DNA of 64,000 nt from Martelella mediterranea (GTDB lineage Bacteria; Pseudomonadota; Alphaproteobacteria; Rhizobiales; Rhizobiaceae), in the NCBI RefSeq assembly GCF_004342225.1, contig NZ_SMAR01000024.1, positions 1 to 64,000 of the forward strand, in the 5' to 3' direction. Positions within the stretch are counted from its first letter, which is position 1; every line of letters begins with the position of its first letter. Below, piece by piece: positions 45,210 through 53,765 of the stretch. Made by a program: the position numbers and the translations under genes. The notes beneath the pieces were generated by a model, which ran no database searches, had not been told where the DNA came from, and worked only from the letters and a program-made list of their open reading frames with translations.

Positions 45210-45767
45210 ATGCGAGCTTACAGACCGAAACGAGAAGACTTCATCCCCGCATGTGCTGACGTGCGTTCCGATCCGGAATCCGATGCCGTCGCCTATCTAT
45301 TCGAAAACCGCGGCAGGCCCTGCGCCAAATTGTTCGTCGGCAAGCGCGCGCGCCCCGAGTGGCATTACTGGTTCAAAAGTCCGGAAGCGCGCGAGAAGCG
45401 GATCGAAGAGGGCTTCCAGGATCGCCGCAGGACGCTTGCGTGCAAAAATCGCTATCGGCCGTCTAATGCCGGCATCGAGATCGGCCATATCTTCGTGGCG
45501 TCCTGGGGCTATGATCAGACAAACGTCGATTTCTGGCAGGTCACAAAGCTCATCGGCAAGTCCATGGCCGAGATCCGGCCGATCGGATCGATCGACGCAT
45601 CGAGTGAGAACGAAATGCCGATGACCGAGCATGTCGTTCCACATTCCGATCACTTCATCGGTCCTGCCCGGCGCGTCAGGATCTCCAACAGTGGCTTCAG
45701 CCCGGAATCCTTCATTCATGCCCGTCTGTGGGATGGAAAGCCGTGCTACGCATCGCACTATGCGTAG
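45210..45767 (+). CDS. Hypothetical plasmid protein (about 185 residues)
   Basis: From the ATG at 45210 (MRAYRPKREDFIPAC). Contains HYWFKSPEAREKRIEEGFQDRR, followed by IEIGHIFVASWGYDQTNVDFWQVTKLIGKSMAEIR, a region of mixed beta and aromatic residues. I have seen similar proteins on rhizobial plasmids but know no function. Preceded by the GAGAAAG leader, so it probably belongs to the same regulon as its neighbours. Confidence 0.72.
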   Translation: MRAYRPKREDFIPACADVRSDPESDAVAYLFENRGRPCAKLFVGKRARPEWHYWFKSPEAREKRIEEGFQDRRRTLACKNRYRPSNAGIEIGHIFVASWGYDQTNVDFWQVTKLIGKSMAEIRPIGSIDASSENEMPMTEHVVPHSDHFIGPARRVRISNSGFSPESFIHARLWDGKPCYASHYA

Positions 45768-45781
45768 GTGTAATCTATCGG

Positions 45782-45810
45782 TTGACATATGTAATCAGAT
45801 TGTTTACGGT
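45782..45810 (+). promoter_or_regulatory. Promoter of the higBA pair
   Basis: TTGACA (45782-45787) and TACGGT (45805-45810) with 17 bases between. GTAATCAGATTGTTTAC lies across the -10 and could be the HigA operator. About 7 bases before the toxin start codon region. Confidence 0.6.
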
Positions 45811-45816
45811 TCTGTC

Positions 45817-46092
45817 ATGATAAAAGGCTTCGCCAACAAGCAACTCAAGGCGCTGTGGAAGACGGGAAAGTCGAAAATAGACGCCCGTCTTCACAAGCGA
45901 ATCCTGCTGCGCCTCGATGCTTTGGACGCGGCTTCAAAGCCGGAGGATTTAAACATTCCCGGCTTCAATTTTCATAGCCTCACCGGTTTTAGCCCAACCC
46001 GCTATACGGTGCATGTCAATGGCCCCTGGTGCGTGACATTCGAGTTCGAGAATGGGGACGCCTATGTGGTCGACTTTGAACAATATCACTGA
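45817..46092 (+). CDS. higB: HigB-like toxin (RelE superfamily)
   Basis: About 91 residues from the ATG at 45817 (MIKGFANKQLKALWKTGKSK). Family hallmarks NIPGFNFHSLTGFSPTRYTVHVNGPW and the C-terminal YVVDFEQYH. Ribosome-dependent mRNA endonuclease, inhibited by the antitoxin. The stop is 12 bases before the higA ATG. Confidence 0.92.
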   Translation: MIKGFANKQLKALWKTGKSKIDARLHKRILLRLDALDAASKPEDLNIPGFNFHSLTGFSPTRYTVHVNGPWCVTFEFENGDAYVVDFEQYH

Positions 46093-46104
46093 GAGGTGAC
46101 GATT

Positions 46105-46404
46105 ATGGCCCGCAATCCTGACCGCTGCCCGTCGCATCCGGGCGAATTGTTGCGTGAAACCGTTATTCCGGCCACGGGCAAGTCCATCAGCGAGATCGCC
46201 CGTCTTCTTGGCATATCGCGTCAGCAGCTCCATGCCATCCTGGCAGAGCGTAAGCCGGTCAGCCCTGAAGTTGCTGTTCGGCTTGGCAAGCTGTTCGGTA
46301 ATGGCGCCGGCCTCTGGCTGCGCATGCAGAGTGCCTATGATACCTGGCACGCCGAACGCACCGTCGACGTATCCAGCATTCCGACGCTCGATACGGCAGC
46401 ATAG
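46105..46404 (+). CDS. higA: HigA-like antitoxin (XRE family)
   Basis: About 99 residues from the ATG at 46105, after GAGGTGA (a GTG at 46096 is alternative). HTH SISEIARLLGISRQQLHAILAERKPVSPEVAVRLGKLFGNGAGLWLRMQ. Binds HigB and represses the operon. Toxin-first order is characteristic of hig. Confidence 0.93.
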   Translation: MARNPDRCPSHPGELLRETVIPATGKSISEIARLLGISRQQLHAILAERKPVSPEVAVRLGKLFGNGAGLWLRMQSAYDTWHAERTVDVSSIPTLDTAA

Positions 46405-46418
46405 AAGTTGCCTTGCAA

Positions 46419-46452
46419 AAAGCGCCGCCTCGATGTTCGAGGACGGCGCTTT
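46419..46452 (+). terminator. Long hairpin terminator after higBA
   Basis: AAAGCGCCG-CCTCG-ATGTT-CGAGG-A-CGGCGCTTT: two perfectly paired segments of 9 and 5 bases with a bulge, about 15 bases after the higA stop. T-run is short. Confidence 0.7.
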
Positions 46453-46481
46453 CGCCGTGCATCTGAACAAGGAGCACGGCA

Positions 46482-46580
46482 TGTTTGAACTGCACCGCGA
46501 AACCCTCAATGACAAGACAATCCGGATCATCCCCGATCCCGATCCGATGAACCTGCGTGTCGAGTGCGACACGCTGGGCA
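46482..46580 (+). pseudogene. N-terminal fragment of a plasmid protein (other half near 47751)
   Basis: Starts MFELHRETLNDKTIRIIPDP and continues to CDTLGTI, after which the frame changes to a different gene's end. Wording of the fragment matches the beginning of a common plasmid protein whose end reads like the segment at 47751-47921. See the finding on the split gene. Confidence 0.55.
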
Positions 46581-46719
46581 CGATCAGATCGAGGATTTGC
46601 GAGCGCGCTTGGACGGTGCAGAAGCAGAGAGGACGCGCCTTAATGCGCTTCTAACCGACCAGCGAGAAGGCTTCAAAATCGCAGATAAGCGTACCTTTTG
46701 GATGCGCTTCTTCGGGTGA
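46560..46719 (+). pseudogene. C-terminal fragment of a coiled-coil protein fused at the junction
   Basis: In a different frame from the preceding fragment: GHDQIEDLRARLDGAEAERT, then LNALLTDQREGFKIADKR and FWMRFFG. This is typical of the C-terminal ends of plasmid HTH/coiled-coil regulators. No start codon of its own. Its position suggests recombination joined two truncated genes around 46575. Confidence 0.45.
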
Positions 46720-46874
46720 TCGCATGTATCATGAATGCCTGCCACGGACACCAGAAGCGTAGCCTGTCCGGTGGATGGTCGCCTGATTTTTGGATCCATT
46801 GCACGCGCATGGCGATCTGTGTAATAACGCTGAACGATGTTAATGACATTGCAGGAATAGGACGGGCGCGCACA

Positions 46875-47189
46875 ATGTTCTGGAAGAGAAAAAAAGATCA
46901 TTCTGCTACAATCGAGAAGATTGCTCTTTCCTTGGTCGACAGTGGCCAAAAGACGGGAGTTCTACCTTTTCTTTCTCTCAAAGAAGCCACTGATTACGCG
47001 AAGGATAAGAGCCCGTTGTGCGCACCTGGATTCGTTCAGTGCCACGCCATCATTGGCGACGGTTACTATAATTTAGAGTTCAAGCCGCATCCCAAAGAAG
47101 GTGTCTACATGAGCGCATTCTACTACGGCAAGGCGAGCGAAATTGGGGATATGGCGCGCGGGGTAAAAGGATCGAGCGACTGGAAATGA
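46875..47189 (+). CDS. Hypothetical protein (104 residues)
   Basis: From the ATG at 46875 (MFWKRKKDHSATIEKIALSL). Mixed charged N-terminus, PFLSLKEATDYAKDK, and a C-terminal part with aromatic residues (YYNLEFKPHPKEGVYMSAFYYGK). No domain recognised. It lies in the inserted segment between the two parts of the split gene. Confidence 0.5.
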   Translation: MFWKRKKDHSATIEKIALSLVDSGQKTGVLPFLSLKEATDYAKDKSPLCAPGFVQCHAIIGDGYYNLEFKPHPKEGVYMSAFYYGKASEIGDMARGVKGSSDWK

Positions 47190-47285
47190 TATGCCGCATT
47201 TGTCTAGCATTCGACCCCGTTGCTTAGGGCAGAATATTTAGGATGCGTAATCCATCATTCCAGGAAAATTGTCATTTTTTGAAAC

Positions 47286-47522
47286 TCAACACTGGGATCG
47301 TATTTCTTGAAGGTCCGTTGTTAACTTGTCGATCCTAGCTCTAATTGTCGTGTCAACTGAGTCCATGTTTAGAGATAAAATCAGGTAATCAAGAACCTGA
47401 TCGACCTTTTCCAGTGGAATGTCGGACGCGGACAGATCCGATAGATTTCGGTTTAGTTCCTGAGCATCTTCGGGAGATATTTCAAATTCGCCCTCGCGAG
47501 CCAAGAATTCAGAAATCCTCAT
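47286..47522 (-). CDS. Hypothetical small acidic protein
   Basis: 78 residues, mostly helical and acidic (EISPEDAQELNRNLSDLSASDIPLEKVDQVLDYLILSL). It overlaps the upstream small frame by 14 bases. The acidic, helical nature would suit an immunity or antitoxin protein, but that is speculation. Function unknown. Confidence 0.4.
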   Translation of the reverse strand: MRISEFLAREGEFEISPEDAQELNRNLSDLSASDIPLEKVDQVLDYLILSLNMDSVDTTIRARIDKLTTDLQEIRSQC

Positions 47523-47709
47523 AGATAGCCCTCACCTTCTTACATTTGGTTCTGTATCTGACAGTGCGAACGTGCCGCCGATGTATCCTATCGAAGCTTC
47601 TCGTGCTTCTTGCAATAGGCCAAGAACGCCGCACCTTCATTCTTGGGTGGGTTGCCCTTGGACCGTCAACGACCAGAACGATCTCATCGCGCGCCTCTTC
47701 GGACTGCAA
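47509..47709 (-). CDS. Small basic open frame, uncertain
   Basis: 66 residues, very basic (RRSWPIARSTRSFDRIHRRHVRTVRYRTKCKK). Directly before and overlapping the acidic 78-residue gene. A basic-acidic pair can be a toxin and its immunity protein, but I see no family and the start is weak. Confidence 0.28.
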   Translation of the reverse strand: MQSEEARDEIVLVVDGPRATHPRMKVRRSWPIARSTRSFDRIHRRHVRTVRYRTKCKKVRAIYEDF

Positions 47710-47750
47710 AAGGTTAACAAAGCATGAAAATGCAACCCGTTACGGAATAA

Positions 47751-47921
47751 CTGCGTCCGCTGGAAAACTTTGCGACACGCCCTGTTTACGACGCCTATCT
47801 TCGCGGAGACTTTTGCGGTTTTGAGATCATGGGCGACGACGATAATGTCATCGATTCATGCTGGGGTTTTTTAACAATGACTGACTGCCTGACGGAAGCG
47901 CATAGTGTACTCGCCGCATAG
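47751..47921 (+). pseudogene. C-terminal fragment of the split plasmid protein
   Basis: Open from 47751 without a start. Reads ENFATRPVYDAYLRGDFCGF, EIMGDDDNVIDSCWGF and TDCLTEAHSVLAA before the stop at 47921. The VYDAYLRGD...GFEI...IDSCWGF pattern is the usual ending of the plasmid protein whose beginning lies at 46482. Followed by a terminator at 47946-47973. Confidence 0.5.
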
Positions 47922-47945
47922 GTATCGGCCCAGATCGACAAGTCA

Positions 47946-47973
47946 AAAGCCGTCCGAAAAACCGGGCGGCTTT
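47946..47973 (+). terminator. Rho-independent terminator
   Basis: AAAGCCGTCCG (47946-47956) pairs with CGGGCGGCTTT (47963-47973) with one G-T, loop AAAAAC, and then TTC. It terminates transcription from the plasmid fragments before the large helicase gene. Confidence 0.75.
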
Positions 47974-48019
47974 TTCTATGTTGCGGTTTGCCTGCGAAGC
48001 CAAAAGCAAGAGGGGGACC

Positions 48020-48039
48020 GGGAAGGTTTGAACCTTCCC
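48020..48039. repeat. GGGAAGGTT hairpin upstream of the Strawberry-notch gene
   Basis: GGGAAGGTT-TG-AACCTTCCC: perfect 9-base arms with a 2-base loop, at the start of the leader of the gene at 48089. Could be an operator or RNA hairpin. Confidence 0.6.
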
Positions 48040-48045
48040 AGGACA

Positions 48046-48088
48046 GAGAAAGGGGAGGTCTCAACCGTCAACCAAGCCGGAGATCCCC
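48046..48088 (+). promoter_or_regulatory. Leader with GAGAAAG motif before the Strawberry-notch gene
   Basis: GAGAAAG at 48046-48052, then about 25 bases and CCGGAG as ribosome site, ATG at 48089. Fourth gene in the block with this element. Confidence 0.45.
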
Positions 48089-51000
48089 ATGACCATCGTC
48101 GAAGCCGTTACGACCGGAACCCCCGTCACCGATGATCCCGCCGCCATTTTGAACGCAGCCAGGATATTGTTGCCGATCCTCGAAAGCGGGACCAGTATCT
48201 CGTCATCTGCGTTGCGAGACGCCATGGAGCGAGCCTCAGGCGGTTCCGATACAGACGGAACCTGGCTGTGGAAGCACGCCTATGAGGCCGCCGAATGCGC
48301 CCAGGTTCTGTTCCTGCAAAAATACGGCGCCACCATGTGCAAGCAGGCGAAGACGCCGCAGCAACTGGTGACGATGATCGAGACCATCGCCAGCCTGTCG
48401 CCGAGCCAGACGAAGCGTTCCGATGAATCTCAGGCCCTTCAGCAATTTTCCACTCCCCTGCCCCTGGCGTTCGCCGCCGCGCGTGCGGCGGCGATCACCG
48501 CCGCCGACCTTGTTCTTGAACCATCGGCCGGCTCGGGACTTTTGGCTGCTTTCGCCGCCATGGCCGGCGCAGACCTGCATCTCAACGAGATTTCGCAAAC
48601 GCGCGCTGCCTTGCTGACTGAGCTGTTCGCCGGATCAGACGTTACCCGCCATGATGCCGGCACAATCCATGACCGGCTCAACCCGTCGGTCGATCCGTCG
48701 GCCATTCTCATGAACCCGCCATTTTCGGCCGCCCCGGGCGTCACTCGCCGTTACAGGGCCGCGACCGCGCATCATCTGCGCTCTGCCCTCGCCCGACTTC
48801 GCCCTGGCGGCCGACTTGTGCTGATTTCCGGCGCTTCCTTTACGGCGCAGTCGCATTCGTGGCGTTCGTTTTTTAGCGATCTGCAGCAAACGGCTTCGGT
48901 TGTCTTCACCGCTTCGATTTCGGGCAAAGCCTATGCGCGGCATGGCACGACAGTCGAAACGCGCGTGACCGTGTTCGACAAGGAGCCGCAGTCGGTCGAG
49001 CCGCGGGCGTTTGCACGCTGCGAAACCGCAGACGCGCTGCTGGACCTTGTGGTCGAGCACTGCCCTGCCCGGCTGGCAACGACAACGCCCTCGACAACGT
49101 CGCACCTGGCTCCGGGCGCCCCGGCATTGGCGCAGATCCGCGCCAATGCACGCGCGGCCGCCAAAAAAACCGCAGCGCATCCCTTGGACAACGCCGAGAT
49201 CTGCGACGTCGCCTATCAGGCCCGCGACGACATGAGCGCCGACGGTCAAGGCTCGGATGATATCTATGAGCCCTACGAGGTTCAGACGATCGCGATCGAT
49301 CACGCCAAGTCGCATCCCGGCGAGTTGGTCCAGTCGGCCGCCATGGCGACCGTGCAGGCCCCGCTTCCTTCTTATCGGCCCCGCCTTCCAGCGCAGCTGA
49401 TTACCGATGGCATCTTGTCAGCCCCTCAGCTCGAAACCGTGATCTATGCCGGTGAGGCCCACGACACGTTTCTGAAAGGCGCTTACGATGTCGTCGACGA
49501 CTTTGCGTCGATCCAGCCGTCAAAGGCTGAAGCCAGCGCCTTTTCGGTCGAAACGCTGCCGGATGACGCATCGAAGACCGTCCTGAAAAATGCACGGTTG
49601 CGGCGCGGCTTCTTCCTTGGTGATGGGACCGGTTGCGGTAAGGGCCGACAGGTTGCCGCCGTCATCCTCGACAACTGGCTGAAGGGACGCCGGAAGGCGC
49701 TCTGGATCTCACGCAGCGACAAGCTCATCGAGGATGCCCGGCGAGACTGGCAGGCGCTCGGCGGGGTGGCCGCCGATATCATGCCGATTTCCAGCTTTCC
49801 GCAGGGCCGGTCGATCCCTGATCAGCCGGGCATTCTGTTCGTGACCTATGCCACGCTTCGCAGCCAGGCCAGGCAGGACAAGAAAAGCCGCCTCGCACAG
49901 ATCCTCGACTGGCTCGGTCATGACTTCGACGGCGTGATCGCGTTTGACGAAGCCCATGCAATGGCCAACGCCGTCAGCGCCAAGGGCGAGCGCGGCGAAC
50001 GCAAGCCGTCGGAGCAGGGTCGCGTGGGTCTTCTGCTGCAGAATGCCGTACCTGGCGCGCGGGTTCTCTACGTTTCGGCAACCGGTGCCACAACGGTCAG
50101 CAATCTGGCCTATGCCTCACGGCTCGGCCTCTGGCAGACCGGCGACTTTCCTTTCAGCACAAGGGCCGATTTCATCGCGTCCATGGAGGACGGCGGCATC
50201 GCTGCCATGGAGGTGATTTCACGCGATCTGAAGGCGCTTGGCCTTTACACGGCTCGCCTGCTTTCATTCAAAAATGTCGAGTATGATATGCTCGTCCATG
50301 ACCTCACCGAGGCACAGACCGAGATCTACGATGCCTATGCCAACGCCTATCAGGTCATTCACCAGAACCTCGAAAAGGCACTGGAAGCCGTCGGCATTAC
50401 TGCCGATGGAGCAACGCTCAATCCGCGCGCGAAGAGCGCTGCGCGATCGGCGTTCGAGGGCAACAAGCAACGGTTCTTCAACCATCTGATCACCGCCATG
50501 AAATGCCCTTCGGTTTTGCGGGCGATGCAGGCGGATATCGATGACGGCCACGCGCCCGTCGTCCAGATCGTATCGACCGGTGAGGCGCTGATGGAACGCC
50601 GCATTGCGGAAATCCCGCCGTCGGAATGGAATGACCTCAACGTTGATGTAACTCCGCGCGAATACGTACTCGACTATCTCAACAGCTCGTTTCCGATCCA
50701 GCTTTTCGAAGCCTTCGAGGACGAGAACGGGGAACTGCGCTCACGCCCTGTTCACGATGCACACGGCAATCCGGTTGTCAGCCGTGAAGCGGTCGAGGCC
50801 CGCGACGACCTGATCGAGCATCTTGGCGCCTTGCCTCCAGTCCAGTCGGCCCTTGACCAGATCATTTGCCATTTCGGGACCGAACAGGTGGCCGAAATCA
50901 CCGGACGTTCGCGCCGGATCGTCAAGACGCGCGACGGGCGCATGACACTGGAGCGCCGTCCGGCATCGTCGAACTACTCCGAAACCGATGCGTTCATGGG

Positions 51001-52447
51001 CGACAGCAAGAAAATCCTGGCATTCTCGGACGCCGGCGGGACCGGTCGTTCGTATCATGCCGATCTTGCAGCGACGAATACGCGCAAACGTGTCCACTAT
51101 CTGCTGGAAGCCGGATGGCGCGCGGATGCGGCCATTCAGGGGCTTGGACGCACGCACAGGACCAATCAGGCGCAACCGCCCTTGTTCCGCCCCTGTGCGA
51201 CCAATGTGAAAGGCGAGAAGCGGTTCCTGTCCACGATCGCACGTCGCCTCGACAGTCTTGGCGCCATCACCAAAGGTCAGCGCCAGACTGGCGGTCAAAA
51301 TATGTTCCGACCGGAAGACAATCTGGAGAGCGACTACGCCCGCGCTGCATTGCGCAGGTTCTTCAGCCAGCTCTATGCTGGCAAGATTCCGTCGTGCTCG
51401 CTGACGAAGTTCGAGGAGGTGACCGGTCTGGCGCTGACCGATCATGACGGGTCGCTACGCGAAACCCTGCCCCCGATCAGCCAGTTTCTCAATCGCTGCC
51501 TTGCGCTCACGATTGCTATGCAGAACACGGTGTTTGAAGCATTCACCCAAATCCTCGACGGGATCGTCGAAGAGGCGATTGAGGCTGGCACCTATGAGGT
51601 CGGCCTTGAGACGCTCACGGGTGAACGCTTCATGGTCAAAAAGCGCGTACCGATCTACGAACACGGTCACAGCAAGACCGAGATCCTGACGATCGAGAGG
51701 CTGACCCGAAACAAACCGATGTCGCTCGACGATGCGCGCCGGTTTCTGGAGCGTCAGCCTGACGCCCAAACCTATCTCGACAAGAAGACCGGCGCCGCTG
51801 CCATTGTTATCCCATCGGCGACCTGGTTCACCGAAGCGGGCGATCCGATCCGGCGCGTGCAGTTGATCCAGCCGATGTTTAGAAAGGCGATGCACCGATC
51901 GACGCTGGCGGATTCCAGCTGGAAGCCCGTCGAGCGTGCTGCGTTCGAAAGGGCATGGGCAACCAAGGTCGAGACCATCCCCCAATTGGACACATCGACA
52001 ATCACGATTGTGGCTGGCCTTCTGCTGCCAATCTGGCAGCACCTTCCACAGTCCAACACGCAGGTCTACCGCCTCACTGCCGAGGACGGAGAGCGTGTTC
52101 TCGGCCGCATGCTGACCCATATCGATGCGGTCAATCTCGCGGCTCAGCTCGGCGTTTCGGATGCCATCAAGCTTGATCCCGAGGAGGTGCTGCAAGCCCT
52201 CCTCATTGGCAACGCCCAATTCACATTGTCCAATAAAATCAAGCTTCGGAGGTCGAAAGTGATGGATCGCCACCGCATCGAGATGCTAGACTTCAAACCG
52301 GGGGATTTGAAAGCTTTCAAAGCGCTTGGCTGCTATACGGAGACCATCGCATGGAAGACACGCCTTTTCGTTCCGGACGACGAAAGCGTTCTCGCAAAAG
52401 TGCTGGAAGGCACGAAGATCGTCGCAGTCAGGGAGAGGTGGACATGA
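48089..52447 (+). CDS. Methyltransferase-Strawberry-notch family SF2 helicase (1452 residues)
   Basis: Two-part protein. Residues about 140-230 form an N6-methyltransferase-like fold: EPSAGSGLLAA (motif I) and NPPFSA (motif IV, about 209). The SBNO helicase core follows: Walker A GDGTGCGKGRQ at about 509-519, the DEAH box AFDEAHAM at about 620, and FQQTDSR-type C-terminal motifs around FSDAGGTGRSYHADL and GWRADAAIQGLGRTHRTNQ. Such proteins are large plasmid- and phage-borne genes of unknown role, suspected to act on incoming DNA or in defence. Its stop overlaps the Toprim gene start (ATGA, 52444-52447). Confidence 0.9.
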   Translation: MTIVEAVTTGTPVTDDPAAILNAARILLPILESGTSISSSALRDAMERASGGSDTDGTWLWKHAYEAAECAQVLFLQKYGATMCKQAKTPQQLVTMIETIASLSPSQTKRSDESQALQQFSTPLPLAFAAARAAAITAADLVLEPSAGSGLLAAFAAMAGADLHLNEISQTRAALLTELFAGSDVTRHDAGTIHDRLNPSVDPSAILMNPPFSAAPGVTRRYRAATAHHLRSALARLRPGGRLVLISGASFTAQSHSWRSFFSDLQQTASVVFTASISGKAYARHGTTVETRVTVFDKEPQSVEPRAFARCETADALLDLVVEHCPARLATTTPSTTSHLAPGAPALAQIRANARAAAKKTAAHPLDNAEICDVAYQARDDMSADGQGSDDIYEPYEVQTIAIDHAKSHPGELVQSAAMATVQAPLPSYRPRLPAQLITDGILSAPQLETVIYAGEAHDTFLKGAYDVVDDFASIQPSKAEASAFSVETLPDDASKTVLKNARLRRGFFLGDGTGCGKGRQVAAVILDNWLKGRRKALWISRSDKLIEDARRDWQALGGVAADIMPISSFPQGRSIPDQPGILFVTYATLRSQARQDKKSRLAQILDWLGHDFDGVIAFDEAHAMANAVSAKGERGERKPSEQGRVGLLLQNAVPGARVLYVSATGATTVSNLAYASRLGLWQTGDFPFSTRADFIASMEDGGIAAMEVISRDLKALGLYTARLLSFKNVEYDMLVHDLTEAQTEIYDAYANAYQVIHQNLEKALEAVGITADGATLNPRAKSAARSAFEGNKQRFFNHLITAMKCPSVLRAMQADIDDGHAPVVQIVSTGEALMERRIAEIPPSEWNDLNVDVTPREYVLDYLNSSFPIQLFEAFEDENGELRSRPVHDAHGNPVVSREAVEARDDLIEHLGALPPVQSALDQIICHFGTEQVAEITGRSRRIVKTRDGRMTLERRPASSNYSETDAFMGDSKKILAFSDAGGTGRSYHADLAATNTRKRVHYLLEAGWRADAAIQGLGRTHRTNQAQPPLFRPCATNVKGEKRFLSTIARRLDSLGAITKGQRQTGGQNMFRPEDNLESDYARAALRRFFSQLYAGKIPSCSLTKFEEVTGLALTDHDGSLRETLPPISQFLNRCLALTIAMQNTVFEAFTQILDGIVEEAIEAGTYEVGLETLTGERFMVKKRVPIYEHGHSKTEILTIERLTRNKPMSLDDARRFLERQPDAQTYLDKKTGAAAIVIPSATWFTEAGDPIRRVQLIQPMFRKAMHRSTLADSSWKPVERAAFERAWATKVETIPQLDTSTITIVAGLLLPIWQHLPQSNTQVYRLTAEDGERVLGRMLTHIDAVNLAAQLGVSDAIKLDPEEVLQALLIGNAQFTLSNKIKLRRSKVMDRHRIEMLDFKPGDLKAFKALGCYTETIAWKTRLFVPDDESVLAKVLEGTKIVAVRERWT

Positions 52448-53490
52448 TTTCTGCCTCCCAACTTTCCGATCAGCTCGCTGCGCGAACCGAACAGTTCTGC
52501 CGTACCTATCTGCCCGCCGGTCGGCGGGCGGGCAACTATTGGCAGGTGGGCAACAAATACGGTGACCCCGGTAGATCCATGGCCGTGCGTCTTAGAGACG
52601 CCGGCACGCGCAGGGCTGGCAAGTGGGCCGATCGTGCGACCCATGAATATGGTGATCTTCTCGATCTGCTGGAGAGTATCGTCGGGGCAGGCAGTTTTTC
52701 CGAAACCTGCAAGGAAGCCCGTCGTTTCCTGAATCTGCCGGAGGTGTCGGCTGATCCTGGCCGAGCCGGGAATGATCACGAGAAGCCACCCTCCAATGTC
52801 GATCAGGTCGAATCCGGCCGCAAGCTCTTCTCCTACGGCAAACCGTTCAAGGATACGCCCGTAGAGCGCTATCTGCGCGGGCGGGATATCAGCCGCTTCG
52901 GGCCAGCCCTCAAGTATCATCCCCGCGTTTTCTTTCGCGATGAGGACGGTCAGTCCCGGCAGTTGCCTGCCATGCTGGCGGCCGTGACGGATAATGACGG
53001 CGCGGTCATGGCATGTGCGCGAACCTGGCTCGATCTGAAAAACAACTCTGTCGCGCGCATCATCGAACCCAAGCGGGTTTCGGGCCAGCTCTACGGCAAC
53101 GCCGTGCGGTTTCACTCAAGCAGTGCGGGAGGTGACATCATTGCCGGAGAAGGCATTGAAACAGTGCTGTCCATCGGCTCGGTGTATCCAGTCGCGGAGC
53201 TGGCCGCTTGCCTGACGGCAACGCATCTGTCTCTGTTCGATCCGCCATTGAGCTGCACGCGGCTGTTCATCGGCCGCGACAGAGACGATGCCGGCGAACT
53301 GGCAAGCCGCCAGTTGCGCAGCCGGGCCGAAGAGCGAGGCATCGAGGTGGTCGATCTTGTGCCGACGCTCGACGACTTCAACGACGATCTGCGCAAGTTG
53401 GGCAGGCAGGTCCTGCGGGAAAACCTCGACCGGCAGATCATGGCGGCGATCACCAGGCCGGTACCATGGGCTGGTCTGCGCATGCCATAA
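52444..53490 (+). CDS. Toprim-domain protein (DUF7146-like, primase-related)
   Basis: About 348 residues from the ATG at 52444. N-terminal part (YWQVGNKYGDPGRSMAVRL) looks like a small CHC2-type primase zinc-less domain; the C-terminal Toprim has GEGIETVLSIG (Glu about 234) and LFIGRDRDDAG (Asp about 278-280), the catalytic acidic residues. Coupled to the helicase-methyltransferase by an ATGA overlap, so the pair is a functional unit. Confidence 0.82.
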   Translation: MISASQLSDQLAARTEQFCRTYLPAGRRAGNYWQVGNKYGDPGRSMAVRLRDAGTRRAGKWADRATHEYGDLLDLLESIVGAGSFSETCKEARRFLNLPEVSADPGRAGNDHEKPPSNVDQVESGRKLFSYGKPFKDTPVERYLRGRDISRFGPALKYHPRVFFRDEDGQSRQLPAMLAAVTDNDGAVMACARTWLDLKNNSVARIIEPKRVSGQLYGNAVRFHSSSAGGDIIAGEGIETVLSIGSVYPVAELAACLTATHLSLFDPPLSCTRLFIGRDRDDAGELASRQLRSRAEERGIEVVDLVPTLDDFNDDLRKLGRQVLRENLDRQIMAAITRPVPWAGLRMP

Positions 53491-53765
53491 CGTTTGGCCG
53501 ACGCACAGTTTCGCCTGACAAGTCGTTTTCCGTAGCGGGTTGTATGGCTTTGCCGATGAACCGAAAGCCGACCGCAAAGGCGGTCTGACAGGAAAAAGGA
53601 CAACCCCGCCCTCTCAACAAAAGCGGTTTCCACCTTCGGCGGACCCTCCCCTTTTCTTTTCGGTCGGGGTCCAGCGCTTGCGCTCGGCCCTACGGGTGTC
53701 AGCCCTGCCCTTTCGGTTCTTTTATCGCCCCATACAAACCGCAAGGAAAACGAGAGGACGAACCG
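53491..53765. other. Intergenic region before the DUF2493 gene
   Basis: No gene. Holds a hairpin GACCGC-AAAG-GCGGTC (53570-53585) and a pyrimidine-rich stretch. Promoter for the downstream gene is likely here but not distinct. Confidence 0.4.
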
